Assembly: GCA_030373145.1 (NCBI GenBank)
Contig: JAUCZK010000005.1
Span: forward strand, 81,365 to 145,364
DNA from: Cyanobium sp. CZS48M
GTDB lineage: Bacteria > Cyanobacteriota > Cyanobacteriia > PCC-6307 > Cyanobiaceae
Direction: 5' to 3'
DNA: 64,000 nucleotides
Shown: positions 1 to 8,771 of the stretch, in pieces
How positions within the stretch are numbered: position 1 is the first letter of the stretch
Layout: each line of letters starts with the position of its first letter
Notes under the pieces: model-generated
What the model saw: the letters and a program-made list of their open reading frames with translations, nothing else
Database searches by the model: none
Told to the model about the DNA's origin: nothing
Position numbers and translations under genes: made by a program

Positions 1-1528
1 GATCGCCGCCGCCTTCGGGGTGGGTGCCGCCTACGACGCCTACAACTACGCCTATGTGTTGCCGGGATTCCTGCTGATCCTGCTGGGGGGCATCAACGGG
101 CCGTTCCACAGCGCCATGGTCAGCGTGCTGGCCCGCCGCCCCCGCGAGGAGGGCGCCCATGTGCTGGCGGCCATCAACACCCTGGTGGGGGTGGGCCTGC
201 TGGCGGTGACGGTGCTGCTGCTGGTGGCCGCCGATCCCCTGATCACCCTGGTGGGGCCAGGACTCGAAGCGGAGCGCCACGCCATCGCCGTGCTGCAGCT
301 GCGCTGGATGGCGCCGATGGCCCTGTTCGCCGGCCTGATCGGCCTCGGTTTCGGGGCTCTCAATGCAGCCGATGTCTTCTGGCTGCCGTCGGTGAGCCCG
401 CTGGTGTCGAGTGCGGCGATGATCGCCGGCATCGGCCTGCTCTGGTTTCAGCTCGGTGCGGAGATCGCCCTGCCGGCCACGGCGGCGCTGGGGGGCATCG
501 TGCTGGCGGCCACCACCACCCTGGGGGCGGTGCTGCAGTGGCTGATCCAGCTGCCCGCCCTGGCGAAGCAGGGCCTGCTCCGCTTTCAGCTCGTCTGGGA
601 CTGGAAGCACCAGGGCGTGCGCGAGGTGCTGCAGGTGATGGGCCCTGCCACCCTCTCCTCGGGGATGCTGCAGATCAATGTCTTCACCGATCTATTCTTC
701 GCCAGTGGCATCATCGGTGCCGCCGCTGGCCTGGGCTACGCCAACCTGCTGGTGCAGACGCCCCTGGGCCTGCTCTCCAACGCTCTGCTGGTGCCCCTGC
801 TGCCGGTGTTCGCCCGGCTCACGGCCCCGTCGGATCGCCCGGCCCTGGTGGACCGGATCCGCCAGGGTCTGATGCTCTCCACCGCCAGCATGATGCCGCT
901 GGGGGCTCTGTTCGTGGCCCTGGCCGTGCCGATCGTGGCGGTGGTCTACGAGCGGGGGGCCTTTGATCGTGGCGCGGCGCTGCTGGTGGCCAGCCTGCTG
1001 ATGGCCTATGGCGTGGGCATGCCGGCCTACCTGGGCCGCGATGTGCTGGTGCGGGTGTTCTATGCCCTCGGTGACGGCACGACCCCCTTCCGCTTCTCCC
1101 TGGCCGGCATCGGCTTCAACGTGATCTTCGACTGGGTGCTGGTGGGCGGTCCCACGCCCTGGGGCCTGCAGCTGCCCCGGCTCAACTTCGGTGCCCCTGG
1201 CCTGGTGCTGGCCACGGTGGCGGTCAATCTGCTCACCTGTGCGGCCTTGCTGCTGGCGCTGCAACGGCGCCTCGGGGGCCTGCCCCTGCGGGTGTGGGGC
1301 AAGGACAGCCTTTGGCTGCTGCTGGCCGCGCTGGTCGGGGGGCTGGCGGCCTGGATGCTCTCCAGCCTCGTGGGCTGGCCCGCCGGACTGCTGGGCCAGC
1401 TGCTGCAGTGCGGCCTGAGTGCCGGCCTGGGGCTGACGCTCTACGGCCTGATCGCCAGCTGGCTGGGGGTGCCCGAGGCCCGTGATCTGATCCTGCAGGT
1501 GCGGGGGCGCTTCAGTCGGGGGTCCTGA
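1..1528 (+). CDS. murJ: Lipid II flippase MurJ (5' partial)
   Basis: MurJ/MviN-type integral membrane protein that flips the peptidoglycan precursor lipid II across the inner membrane. The reading frame is open from base 2, so the true start lies outside the window; the first visible residues (AAAFGVGAAYDAYNYAYVLP) are the usual MurJ TM1-TM2 region, so only a short N-terminus is missing. About 500 residues of alternating hydrophobic segments follow, with the conserved region AYGVGMPAYLGRDVLVRVFY near residue 340 of the visible part. The length fits the family (about 500-540). The last 17 bp overlap the convergent small gene on the minus strand. Confidence 0.93.
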   Translation, partial: IAAAFGVGAAYDAYNYAYVLPGFLLILLGGINGPFHSAMVSVLARRPREEGAHVLAAINTLVGVGLLAVTVLLLVAADPLITLVGPGLEAERHAIAVLQLRWMAPMALFAGLIGLGFGALNAADVFWLPSVSPLVSSAAMIAGIGLLWFQLGAEIALPATAALGGIVLAATTTLGAVLQWLIQLPALAKQGLLRFQLVWDWKHQGVREVLQVMGPATLSSGMLQINVFTDLFFASGIIGAAAGLGYANLLVQTPLGLLSNALLVPLLPVFARLTAPSDRPALVDRIRQGLMLSTASMMPLGALFVALAVPIVAVVYERGAFDRGAALLVASLLMAYGVGMPAYLGRDVLVRVFYALGDGTTPFRFSLAGIGFNVIFDWVLVGGPTPWGLQLPRLNFGAPGLVLATVAVNLLTCAALLLALQRRLGGLPLRVWGKDSLWLLLAALVGGLAAWMLSSLVGWPAGLLGQLLQCGLSAGLGLTLYGLIASWLGVPEARDLILQVRGRFSRGS

Positions 1529-1778
1529 GGGTGACCCGGCGCTCCTCACGCACCTGCACCGGGATCTCCAGGTGGCTGCGGCCGAGCATCTGGGGACCAT
1601 CGACCGAGAAGATCCGCGCCTCGATCCCGAACTCCCGGAAGGCGGTCTCCAGTTCCTGGATCAGCGCCTTCTCCACCTGGGCCTCGGCGTCGACCACCTT
1701 GCCGATCAATCGGCCCCCGAGGGGGCCGATGCGCTGCCGGACCACCTCTCGGGCATTGGTGACCTCGATGACCAGCAT
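1512..1778 (-). CDS. Small conserved cyanobacterial protein, function unknown
   Basis: 88-residue soluble protein with no signal peptide or membrane segment. It starts MLVIEVTNAREVVRQRIG and ends in basic, beta-prone sequence (EIPVQVREERRVTL). I do not recognise a named domain. Support for it being real is the good alpha/beta-like composition, an ATG start and a tight convergent fit with murJ (17-bp overlap), whereas the competing plus-strand frames give low-complexity Ser/Arg translations. No function is assigned. Confidence 0.65.
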   Translation of the reverse strand: MLVIEVTNAREVVRQRIGPLGGRLIGKVVDAEAQVEKALIQELETAFREFGIEARIFSVDGPQMLGRSHLEIPVQVREERRVTLRTPD

Positions 1779-1873
1779 CCAACGCCTGCAGCGGATTTGA
1801 ACCCTATTCGCAGCCCATCGCCCAGGCCGGCCCTGTCGTGCTTCTTCAGCCGCGGCAGCGCGCCCTTGGGGCC

Positions 1874-2164
1874 TCAGTCGCCGATGGTGTCAAGGATGTC
1901 TTCGAGGTCACGCAACTGCCCGGGGGGGAGCAGGCGGGCCAGGGGCAGGCGGCTGGAGCCGCCGCCGATCGGCACCTGTACCGCTTCAAGGGCCTGGCGG
2001 GCGCAGACCTCCGGGCCCTGATCGAGGCGGGCGGCGCATTCGATCGCCAGGGTCTTGGCCAGACCGGCGTCGCCCAGATACAGATGCCAGCTGGCCACCT
2101 GGATGTAGAGGCGGTCCGCCAGGGCCAGGCTCAGCTCCTCGAGTTCCGTTGCCGTCAGGCTCAC
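1874..2164 (-). CDS. DUF3181 family protein
   Basis: 96-residue protein beginning MSLTATELEELSLALADRLY, which matches my memory of the cyanobacteria-restricted DUF3181 family: an all-helical small soluble protein with the conserved core YIQVASWHLYLGDAGLAKTLA. Its function is unknown. It lies between two other small minus-strand genes and may be co-transcribed with the 2TM protein upstream (start 2437, gap 15 bp). Confidence 0.75.
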   Translation of the reverse strand: MSLTATELEELSLALADRLYIQVASWHLYLGDAGLAKTLAIECAARLDQGPEVCARQALEAVQVPIGGGSSRLPLARLLPPGQLRDLEDILDTIGD

Positions 2165-2179
2165 TGCAGTCGTGCGCGC

Positions 2180-2437
2180 TCAGGCTTCACTTTGGTCGAG
2201 GGGCTGGGTTCGTGGCCGCAGCCGCAACACGATGATGAGGTGCAGCAGCCAGAGCGCCCCCCAGGCCAGGCTCAGCCAGCTCAGGTGCACCCAGGGATGG
2301 CGCAGCCCCTGGACGAACCACAGGCCCGTGTTCACGGCGGCGAACAGGCCGCCGTGCAGGCAGAGGTTGACCACCCGCTCGTAGTGGCAATAGGTGGGGT
2401 CGGCGGGGTCGGCGGGGCCGTACCAGCGGATCGGCAT
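2180..2437 (-). CDS. Small two-TM membrane protein
   Basis: 85 residues from the ATG at 2437 (MPIRWYGPADPADPTYCHYE). A longer open frame extends to 2533, but its extra N-terminus is Pro/Ser-rich and would run to within 1 bp of tRNA-Arg, so the internal ATG is preferred. Two hydrophobic stretches (about residues 26-43 and 50-68) suggest a 2TM inner-membrane or thylakoid protein. I do not recognise the family beyond small cyanobacterial membrane protein. Confidence 0.6.
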   Translation of the reverse strand: MPIRWYGPADPADPTYCHYERVVNLCLHGGLFAAVNTGLWFVQGLRHPWVHLSWLSLAWGALWLLHLIIVLRLRPRTQPLDQSEA

Positions 2438-2533
2438 GGGGGAAGGGAGACGCAGTGGCTGCGGTGGCGGGCTCGATTGTGCCCCGGCGACAGTTGACGG
2501 ATGGCCCCCCCTTGCGGTGAGAATGCTTGGCAT

Positions 2534-2607
2534 GCGCTTGTAGCTCAGCGGATTAGAGCATCTGACTACGGATCAGAGGGTCGGGAGTTCGAATCTCTCC
2601 AGGCGCG
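2534..2607 (+). tRNA. tRNA-Arg (anticodon ACG)
   Basis: Complete cloverleaf. Acceptor 2534-2540 (GCGCTTG) pairs with 2600-2606 (CAGGCGC) with one G-T wobble; the discriminator is G2607. The D-arm carries TAGCTCAGCGG, the anticodon stem is TCTGA/TCAGA with loop CTACGGA (anticodon 2568-2570 = ACG), and the T-arm contains GTTCGAATC. CCA is not encoded. Confidence 0.97.
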
Positions 2608-2615
2608 CTTGTCAA

Positions 2616-2639
2616 CCGTCCGACATCGGGCGGTTTTTT
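2616..2639 (+). terminator. Intrinsic terminator after tRNA-Arg
   Basis: Seven-bp GC stem CCGTCCG/CGGGCGG with an ACAT loop (one T-G wobble), followed directly by six T residues (2634-2639). It sits 8 bp past the tRNA and before glyA, so it ends the tRNA transcript. Confidence 0.9.
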
Positions 2640-2703
2640 CTTGGCTGGGTTTTCGCCAGGGTGATTTCTTACGATGAGAAGCTTGCGCCTTGCCCTCGAT
2701 CCC

Positions 2704-3993
2704 ATGGTGGATTCCACCGGTACGCCCCTGAACCAGTCCCTGGCGGCCGGGGACCCCGCCATCGCGGCCCTGATCGGCCGTGAGCTGGACCGTCAGCAGA
2801 GCCATCTGGAGCTGATCGCCAGCGAGAACTTCACCTCCAGGGCCGTGATGGAGGCCCAGGGGTCGGTGCTCACCAACAAGTACGCCGAAGGCCTGCCCCA
2901 CAAGCGCTACTACGGCGGCTGTGAGCACGTCGATGCGATCGAGGAGCTGGCGATCGCCCGGGCCCGCCAGCTGTTCGGGGCCGCCTGGGCGAACGTGCAG
3001 CCCCACAGCGGTGCCCAGGCCAACTTCGCCGTGTTTCTGGCCCTGCTCCAGCCCGGCGACACGATCCTGGGCATGGACCTCTCCCACGGCGGTCACCTCA
3101 CCCATGGCTCGCCGGTGAATGTCTCGGGCAAGTGGTTCAAGGCGGTCCATTACGGCGTCGATCCCCACACCCAGCAGCTCGACTACGACGCCATCCGGAC
3201 CCTGGCCGAGCAGCACCGCCCCCGCTTGATCATCTGCGGCTACTCCGCTTATCCCCGCACGATCGACTTCGCGGCCTTCCGTTCGATCGCCGATTCGGTC
3301 GACGCCTTCCTGCTGGCCGACATGGCCCACATCGCCGGCCTGGTGGCGACGGGTGCCCATCCCAGCCCCGTCCCCCATTGCCATGTGGTCACCACCACCA
3401 CCCACAAGACCCTGCGGGGTCCCCGCGGCGGGCTGATCCTCTGCAATGACGCTGAGTTCGGCAAGCGCTTCGACAAGGCCGTCTTCCCCGGCAGCCAGGG
3501 GGGTCCCCTGGAGCATGTGGTGGCCGCCAAGGCGGTGGCCTTCGGTGAGGCCCTGCAGCCCTCCTTCCGCACCTACAGCCAGCAGGTGATCCGCAATGCC
3601 CAGGCCCTGGCCACTCGGATCCAGGAGCGGGGCATCGCCGTGGTGTCGGGTGGCACCGACAACCACCTGGTGCTGCTCGACCTGCGCTCGATCGGTCTCA
3701 CCGGCAAGGTGGCCGACCTGCTGGTGAGCGAGGTCAATATCACGGCCAACAAGAACACCGTGCCCTTTGATCCGGAATCGCCCTTCGTCACCAGTGGTCT
3801 GCGCCTGGGCACGGCCGCCCTCACCACCCGCGGTTTCGATGCCGACGACTTCGTCGAGGTGGCCGATGTGATCGCCGACCGGCTGCTCCACCCCGAGGAC
3901 AGCGTGATCGAGCTGCGCTGCCGCGAGCGGGTGCGTGCCCTCTGCGCGCGCCATCCGCTCTACGGGCCGAGCCGCATCCCCCAGCCGGCCTGA
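2704..3993 (+). CDS. glyA: Serine hydroxymethyltransferase
   Basis: PLP enzyme (fold type I) interconverting serine + THF with glycine + 5,10-methylene-THF, the main source of one-carbon units and linked to photorespiratory glycine use. 429 residues from ATG 2704; an earlier ATG at 2674 is possible but adds non-conserved residues. Hallmarks are [19 protein letters not shown] near the N-terminus, the YYGGCEHVD substrate region, SGAQAN, and the PLP-lysine segment [14 protein letters not shown] with Lys about residue 235. The length is normal for bacterial GlyA. Confidence 0.97.
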   Translation: MVDSTGTPLNQSLAAGDPAIAALIGRELDRQQSHLELIASENFTSRAVMEAQGSVLTNKYAEGLPHKRYYGGCEHVDAIEELAIARARQLFGAAWANVQPHSGAQANFAVFLALLQPGDTILGMDLSHGGHLTHGSPVNVSGKWFKAVHYGVDPHTQQLDYDAIRTLAEQHRPRLIICGYSAYPRTIDFAAFRSIADSVDAFLLADMAHIAGLVATGAHPSPVPHCHVVTTTTHKTLRGPRGGLILCNDAEFGKRFDKAVFPGSQGGPLEHVVAAKAVAFGEALQPSFRTYSQQVIRNAQALATRIQERGIAVVSGGTDNHLVLLDLRSIGLTGKVADLLVSEVNITANKNTVPFDPESPFVTSGLRLGTAALTTRGFDADDFVEVADVIADRLLHPEDSVIELRCRERVRALCARHPLYGPSRIPQPA

Positions 3994-4100
3994 CTCCCAC
4001 TGCCTAAGCTGGACCCTCGATCTGGCCTCTGCATGGCACCCCCCGCGTCGTTGCCACCAGCGTTGCCCCGCAGCGGCAACCCGATCCTCGGCAGCGGCCT

Positions 4101-5306
4101 GTGAGCATGGCCGCCAGTCCGCTCGCTGCGGCCTTCCTGACCCTGGTTATCTCGGCGCTGCTCACGGCGCTGGTGGTGCCGATTGTGCGGCGCATGGGGC
4201 TGCGCTACGGCCTGATCGATCCCCCGGATTCGCGCAAGCAGCACGACATCCCGATGGTGCGGCTGGGGGGAATCGGCATGGTGGTGGGCTTTTCCCTGGC
4301 CCTGGCGATCACCTGGGCCCTGGGTGGCTTCGGCACCCTGGCCCCGGACCGGGACCAGCTGATCTGGACCACCCTGGCCGGCGCTCTCTGTTACTTCGTG
4401 ATCGGGCTTGCCGATGACCTCTTCGCCCTGCCGCCCCTGCCGCGCCTGGCCGGTCAGGTGGCGGTGGCGGTGGTGGTCTGGAGCGAGGGGGTGCGCATCG
4501 GAGCGATCGATCTGCCGCTGGGATGGTTCGGTCTGCCGTCGCTGGCCTTTCCCCTGCCCGACAGCCTCAGTCTGCTGGCCACGGTGATCTGGTTGGTGGG
4601 CATCACCAACGCCATCAACTGGATCGATGGCCTTGACGGCCTGGCCGCCGGCGTGGGTGGCATCGCCGCAGTGGGGCTGCTTTCGGTGAGCTTCAGCCTT
4701 CAGCAGAGCGCCGCCGGCCTGCTCGCCGCCGCCCTGGCCGGCGCCTGCCTCGGATTCCTGCGCCACAACTTCAACCCCGCCCGCATCTTCATGGGCGATG
4801 GCGGCTCCTATTTCCTTGGTTTTGCCCTGGCGGCGATCAGCATCGTCGGCCCGGCCAAGGGGCTCACCACCGTGAGCTTGCTGTTCCCGCTGCTGATTCT
4901 CTCGCTGCCCCTGGCCGACATGTCAGCAGTGATCATGGGCCGCCTCAGCGAGGGGCACTCCCCCTTCTATCCAGATCGGCGCCATCTCCATCACCGGCTG
5001 CTGCGGGCCGGCTTCAGCCATCGCCGCACGGTGCTGCTGATCTACGCCTTCACCCAGTGGCTGGCGGCCCTGGCCCTGGTGGCGGCCAATGTGGAGCTGC
5101 GCTTCCTCTGGCTGGCTCTGGCCACCGCTGTGCTGATCGGCGCCGTGATGGGATCCAGGCGCCAGCGCCGCTTGCCGGGGGAGTCCGCCGTTGACAGCAC
5201 ATCGGCGTTTTCCCCAGGGCCTTCGGCCTCCGCCTCAGTGGCGGCCCCCTCCAACTCCGTTCCCTGTGATGCCGGCCGTGACCCAAGCCTTGATCCAAGG
5301 CCCTGA
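4101..5306 (+). CDS. WecA/MraY-family undecaprenyl-phosphate sugar-phosphate transferase
   Basis: Polytopic membrane enzyme (401 residues, GTG start at 4101; ATG 4107 is an alternative) of the polyprenyl-phosphate N-acetylhexosamine-1-phosphate transferase family, likely priming surface-polysaccharide synthesis on undecaprenyl phosphate. The family signatures are [16 protein letters not shown] near residue 45, the Asp pair in [10 protein letters not shown] about residue 105, [15 protein letters not shown], and [18 protein letters not shown]. About 10-11 TM segments are visible and the final 60 residues are a hydrophilic tail. The end overlaps the cinA start by 38 bp. It is more WecA/TagO-like than MraY because it is adjacent to no mur genes. 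Confidence 0.88.
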   Translation: MSMAASPLAAAFLTLVISALLTALVVPIVRRMGLRYGLIDPPDSRKQHDIPMVRLGGIGMVVGFSLALAITWALGGFGTLAPDRDQLIWTTLAGALCYFVIGLADDLFALPPLPRLAGQVAVAVVVWSEGVRIGAIDLPLGWFGLPSLAFPLPDSLSLLATVIWLVGITNAINWIDGLDGLAAGVGGIAAVGLLSVSFSLQQSAAGLLAAALAGACLGFLRHNFNPARIFMGDGGSYFLGFALAAISIVGPAKGLTTVSLLFPLLILSLPLADMSAVIMGRLSEGHSPFYPDRRHLHHRLLRAGFSHRRTVLLIYAFTQWLAALALVAANVELRFLWLALATAVLIGAVMGSRRQRRLPGESAVDSTSAFSPGPSASASVAAPSNSVPCDAGRDPSLDPRP

Positions 5307-6588
5307 GAGCGGCGGCAGCGAAATCCTCTGCATCGGCACCGAGCTGCTGCTGGGCAACATCCTCAACGGCAATGCCCGCTGGCTGGCGGAGCAGCTGGCG
5401 GGCCTGGGGCTGCCCCACTACCGCCAGTCGGTGGTGGGCGACAACCGCGACCGCTTGATCGCCATGGTGCGGGAGGCCTCCAGCCGCTGCCGGCTGCTGA
5501 TCTGCACCGGTGGCCTTGGACCCACCCCCGATGACCTCACCACCGAGGCCCTGGCCGCCGCCTTCGCCACCCCGCTGGAGGAGCGCCCTGAGGTGTGGAG
5601 CGACATCCAGGCCAAGTTTGCGGCCCTGGGCCGCATTCCCTCGCCGAGCAACCGCAAGCAGGCCCTGCTGCCTGTGGGAGCGGCCGTGCTGCCCAACCCG
5701 CTGGGCACGGCCCCCGGCATGATCTGGAGCCCCAGGCCCGGTTTCAGCCTGCTCACCTTCCCCGGAGTGCCCTCCGAGCTGCGGGCGATGTGGGCCGCCA
5801 CCGCGGCGCCCTGGCTGCGGGGACAGGGCCTGGCGGAGGGGGTGTTCGCCAGCCGGATCCTGCGCTTCTGGGGGGCTGGGGAATCGCGACTGGCGGAGCA
5901 GGTGGCCGACCTGCTGGAGTGGGCCAATCCCACCGTGGCCCCCTATGCCGGCACCGGTGAGGTGAAGCTGCGGATCACGGCCCAGGGCCCCACGCTCCCC
6001 CAGGCCGAGGCACTCCTGGCCCCGCTGGAGGCTGAGCTGCGCCAGCGGCTGGGGACCTGGTTCTACGGGATCGACGATGACAGCCAGGCCTCCCTCTGCC
6101 TGGAGCTGCTGCGGCAGCGGGGGGAGACCCTGGCGGTGGCGGAGTCGTGCACCGGCGGTGGGCTGGGCGCGGCCCTGGCGGCGGTGCCCGGTGCTTCCGA
6201 TGCCTTCCTCGGGGGGGTGATCGCCTATGCCAATTCCGTCAAGCAAGGGCTGCTGGGGGTGCCTGCTGCCACGCTCGAGTCCCATGGGGCGGTGAGTGAT
6301 CCGGTGGCGATCGCCATGGCCGAAGGGGCGCGGCGGGTCACCGGCAGCACCTGGGCCCTGGCCCTCACGGGCGTCGCCGGCCCGGGTGGCGGCAGCCCCG
6401 ACAAGCCTGTGGGGCTGGTGCACATCGCCCTGGCTGGGCCCCAGGGCAGCACCAGTGAGGGGGTGCGTTTCGGCTCTGGCCGCAGCCGCGACTGGATCCA
6501 GGCGGTCAGCGCCGGTGAGGCCCTCAACCGCCTGCGCTTGCGTCTGCTGGCCCAGACCCAGAGCGAAGGCCAGGCCCCCCGGACCTAG
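5269..6588 (+). CDS. cinA: CinA family protein (competence/damage-inducible, NMN deamidase-like)
   Basis: Two-domain CinA. An N-terminal MoaB/MogA-like fold (residues about 15-180) carries [20 protein letters not shown] and [20 protein letters not shown]-terminal CinA amidase domain (about 270-430) carries [20 protein letters not shown] and [19 protein letters not shown]. The family acts in pyridine-nucleotide salvage (NMN deamidation and ADP-ribose hydrolysis). The start ATG 5269 gives 439 residues; upstream in-frame sequence is Pro/Arg-rich and unlike the family. It overlaps the preceding transferase gene by 38 bp. Confidence 0.93.
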   Translation: MPAVTQALIQGPESGGSEILCIGTELLLGNILNGNARWLAEQLAGLGLPHYRQSVVGDNRDRLIAMVREASSRCRLLICTGGLGPTPDDLTTEALAAAFATPLEERPEVWSDIQAKFAALGRIPSPSNRKQALLPVGAAVLPNPLGTAPGMIWSPRPGFSLLTFPGVPSELRAMWAATAAPWLRGQGLAEGVFASRILRFWGAGESRLAEQVADLLEWANPTVAPYAGTGEVKLRITAQGPTLPQAEALLAPLEAELRQRLGTWFYGIDDDSQASLCLELLRQRGETLAVAESCTGGGLGAALAAVPGASDAFLGGVIAYANSVKQGLLGVPAATLESHGAVSDPVAIAMAEGARRVTGSTWALALTGVAGPGGGSPDKPVGLVHIALAGPQGSTSEGVRFGSGRSRDWIQAVSAGEALNRLRLRLLAQTQSEGQAPRT

Positions 6589-6616
6589 GCTGTTGTGTCT
6601 TGGTTGTGGGGACACG

Positions 6617-8050
6617 GTGAGCGCCGGCACGCTGTACGACAAGGTCTGGGACCTGCACCGCGTGGCGGAGCTGCCTGGAGGGTCCACCCAGCTGTTCATC
6701 GGCCTGCACCTGATCCATGAGGTGACCAGCCCCCAGGCCTTCGCCGCCCTGCGCGATCTGGGCCTGGGCGTGCGTCACCCCGAGCGCACCGTGGCCACGG
6801 TGGATCACATCGTGCCCACCACTTCCCAGGCGCGGCCCTTCGCCGATCCCCTGGCTGAAGAGATGCTCGCCACCCTGGAGCGCAACTGCGCCGAGCACGG
6901 CATCACCCTGCACGGCCTCGGCAGCGGTCGTCAGGGCATCGTCCACGTGATCGCCCCGGAACTGGGCCTCACCCAGCCCGGCATGACCGTCGCCTGCGGC
7001 GACTCGCACACCTCCACCCACGGGGCCTTCGGCGCGATCGCCTTCGGCATCGGCACCAGCCAGGTGCGGGATGTGCTCGCCAGCCAGAGCCTGGCGATGA
7101 ACAAGCTCAAGGTGCGCCGCATCCTGGTGGAGGGCCGCCTACAGCCGGGCGTGTTCGCCAAGGATCTGGTGCTGCACATCATCCGCAGCCTGGGGGTGAA
7201 GGGCGGTGTGGGCTACGCCTATGAATTCGCTGGATCCTGCATTGAGGCCCTCTCGATGGAGGAGCGCATGACCCTCTGCAACATGGCCATTGAAGGGGGC
7301 GCCCGCTGTGGCTATGTGAACCCCGATGCCACCACCTTCGCTTACATCCAGGGCAGACCTTTTGCACCCGAGGGAACGGCCTGGGATCGGGCGGTGGCGT
7401 GGTGGAGCAGCCTGGCCAGCGGAGCTGATGCCGTATTCGACGACGAGGTGGTCTTCGAGGCCGGCACGATTGCCCCCACCGTCACCTGGGGCATCACCCC
7501 AGGTCAGGGCATCGGCGTCGATGAGTCGGTGCCCAGCCTTGCCGATACCCCGGTCGATGAGCGTCCGCTGGCGGAGGAGGCCTACCGCTACATGGACCTC
7601 CAGCCCGGCATGCCGATCGCCGGAGTCCCGGTCGATGTCTGCTTCATCGGCAGCTGCATCAACGGTCGCCTCAGCGATCTGCAGGCGGCGGCCGCCGTGG
7701 CCCGGGGCCGTCAGGTGGCCCCGGGCCTCAAGGCTTTTGTGGTGCCGGGCTCGGAGCAGGTGGCGGCTGCCGCCGAGGCCGAAGGTCTCGATGCCGTGTT
7801 CACGGCGGCGGGCTTCGAATGGCGCGAGCCGGGCTGCTCGATGTGCCTGGCGATGAACCCCGACCGCCTGGAGGGTCGCCAGATCAGCGCCAGCTCCAGC
7901 AACCGCAACTTCAAGGGCCGCCAGGGTTCCGCCTCCGGCCGCACCCTGCTGATGAGCCCCGCCATGGTGGCCGCCGCCGCCGTCACCGGCCGGGTGAGCG
8001 ATGTGCGCGACCTCCTCGCCCTCGTGCCGCTGCAGGTGCCGGTGGGCTGA
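6617..8050 (+). CDS. leuC: 3-isopropylmalate dehydratase large subunit
   Basis: Aconitase-family [4Fe-4S] subunit of isopropylmalate isomerase (leucine biosynthesis). GTG start at 6617 ([13 protein letters not shown]) gives 477 residues, matching the usual length; longer in-frame extensions run into cinA. The cluster cysteines are visible in FIGSCINGR (Cys about 347) and in GCSMCLAMN (Cys about 407 and 410). Other hallmarks are [24 protein letters not shown] and [12 protein letters not shown]. leuD follows after 62 bp, so the two subunits are probably co-transcribed. Confidence 0.97.
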   Translation: MSAGTLYDKVWDLHRVAELPGGSTQLFIGLHLIHEVTSPQAFAALRDLGLGVRHPERTVATVDHIVPTTSQARPFADPLAEEMLATLERNCAEHGITLHGLGSGRQGIVHVIAPELGLTQPGMTVACGDSHTSTHGAFGAIAFGIGTSQVRDVLASQSLAMNKLKVRRILVEGRLQPGVFAKDLVLHIIRSLGVKGGVGYAYEFAGSCIEALSMEERMTLCNMAIEGGARCGYVNPDATTFAYIQGRPFAPEGTAWDRAVAWWSSLASGADAVFDDEVVFEAGTIAPTVTWGITPGQGIGVDESVPSLADTPVDERPLAEEAYRYMDLQPGMPIAGVPVDVCFIGSCINGRLSDLQAAAAVARGRQVAPGLKAFVVPGSEQVAAAAEAEGLDAVFTAAGFEWREPGCSMCLAMNPDRLEGRQISASSSNRNFKGRQGSASGRTLLMSPAMVAAAAVTGRVSDVRDLLALVPLQVPVG

Positions 8051-8112
8051 GCGCCGCCGCCGGTCTCCCCCTGGATCCGCCCCTTGCCCCGTTCCGTGCC
8101 CCGCCTCCTGCC

Positions 8113-8739
8113 ATGAGCAGCTCCCTGCCCCCCAGGCCCTTCCCAGCCGGCCCCATCGCCAGCGTCACCGGCACCGCTGTGGTAGTGCGCGGCGATGACA
8201 TCGACACCGATCGGATCATCCCGGCCCGTTTTCTCAAGTGCGTCACCTTCGAGGGACTGGCAGAAGGGGCGTTTGCCGATGACCGCACCGAGCTGGCCGG
8301 AGCCCATGCCTTCGACCAGGCGGAGCACCAGGGGGCCACGCTGCTGCTGGTCAACCGCAACTTTGGCTGTGGCTCCAGCCGCGAACATGCCCCCCAGGCG
8401 TTGATGCGCTGGGGCATCCGGGCTGTGGTGGGCGAAAGCTTTGCCGAGATTTTCTACGGCAACTGCCTGGCGCTGGGTCTCCCCTGCCTGACGGCTGGCC
8501 ACGACGCCATGCGCGCCCTGCAGGAAGCGGCCCTGGCCGCCCCCACCGCGCCCCTCTGCTTAACCCTGGCCGAGGCCACCCTCGAGGGCTACGGCCAGCG
8601 CTGGCCTCTGGTACTTCCCGCCGGGCCGCTGCAGATGCTGACCACGGGCCAGTGGGATGCCACCGGTCAGCTGCTCTCTCACCACGCTGAACTCAGCCGA
8701 ACCCTGGCCGCCCTGCCCTACGCCAACGGCTTTCACTGA
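8113..8739 (+). CDS. leuD: 3-isopropylmalate dehydratase small subunit
   Basis: Swivelling-domain partner of LeuC. 208 residues from ATG 8113, shown by the motifs VRGDDIDTDRIIPARFLK, NFGCGSSREHAPQAL and GESFAEIFYGNC. The open frame extends upstream into leuC, but only the sequence after 8113 matches LeuD. It lies downstream of leuC and convergent with the large minus-strand outer-membrane gene. Confidence 0.96.
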   Translation: MSSSLPPRPFPAGPIASVTGTAVVVRGDDIDTDRIIPARFLKCVTFEGLAEGAFADDRTELAGAHAFDQAEHQGATLLLVNRNFGCGSSREHAPQALMRWGIRAVVGESFAEIFYGNCLALGLPCLTAGHDAMRALQEAALAAPTAPLCLTLAEATLEGYGQRWPLVLPAGPLQMLTTGQWDATGQLLSHHAELSRTLAALPYANGFH

Positions 8740-8771
8740 GCGAGCCGGTCCGCGCCGCCCAGGTTGGAGCC

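Noticed and set aside
692..1600. 302-residue minus-strand frame opposite murJ
   Set aside because: Gln/His/Gly-rich low-complexity translation with no domain; a codon-bias shadow of the plus-strand gene.
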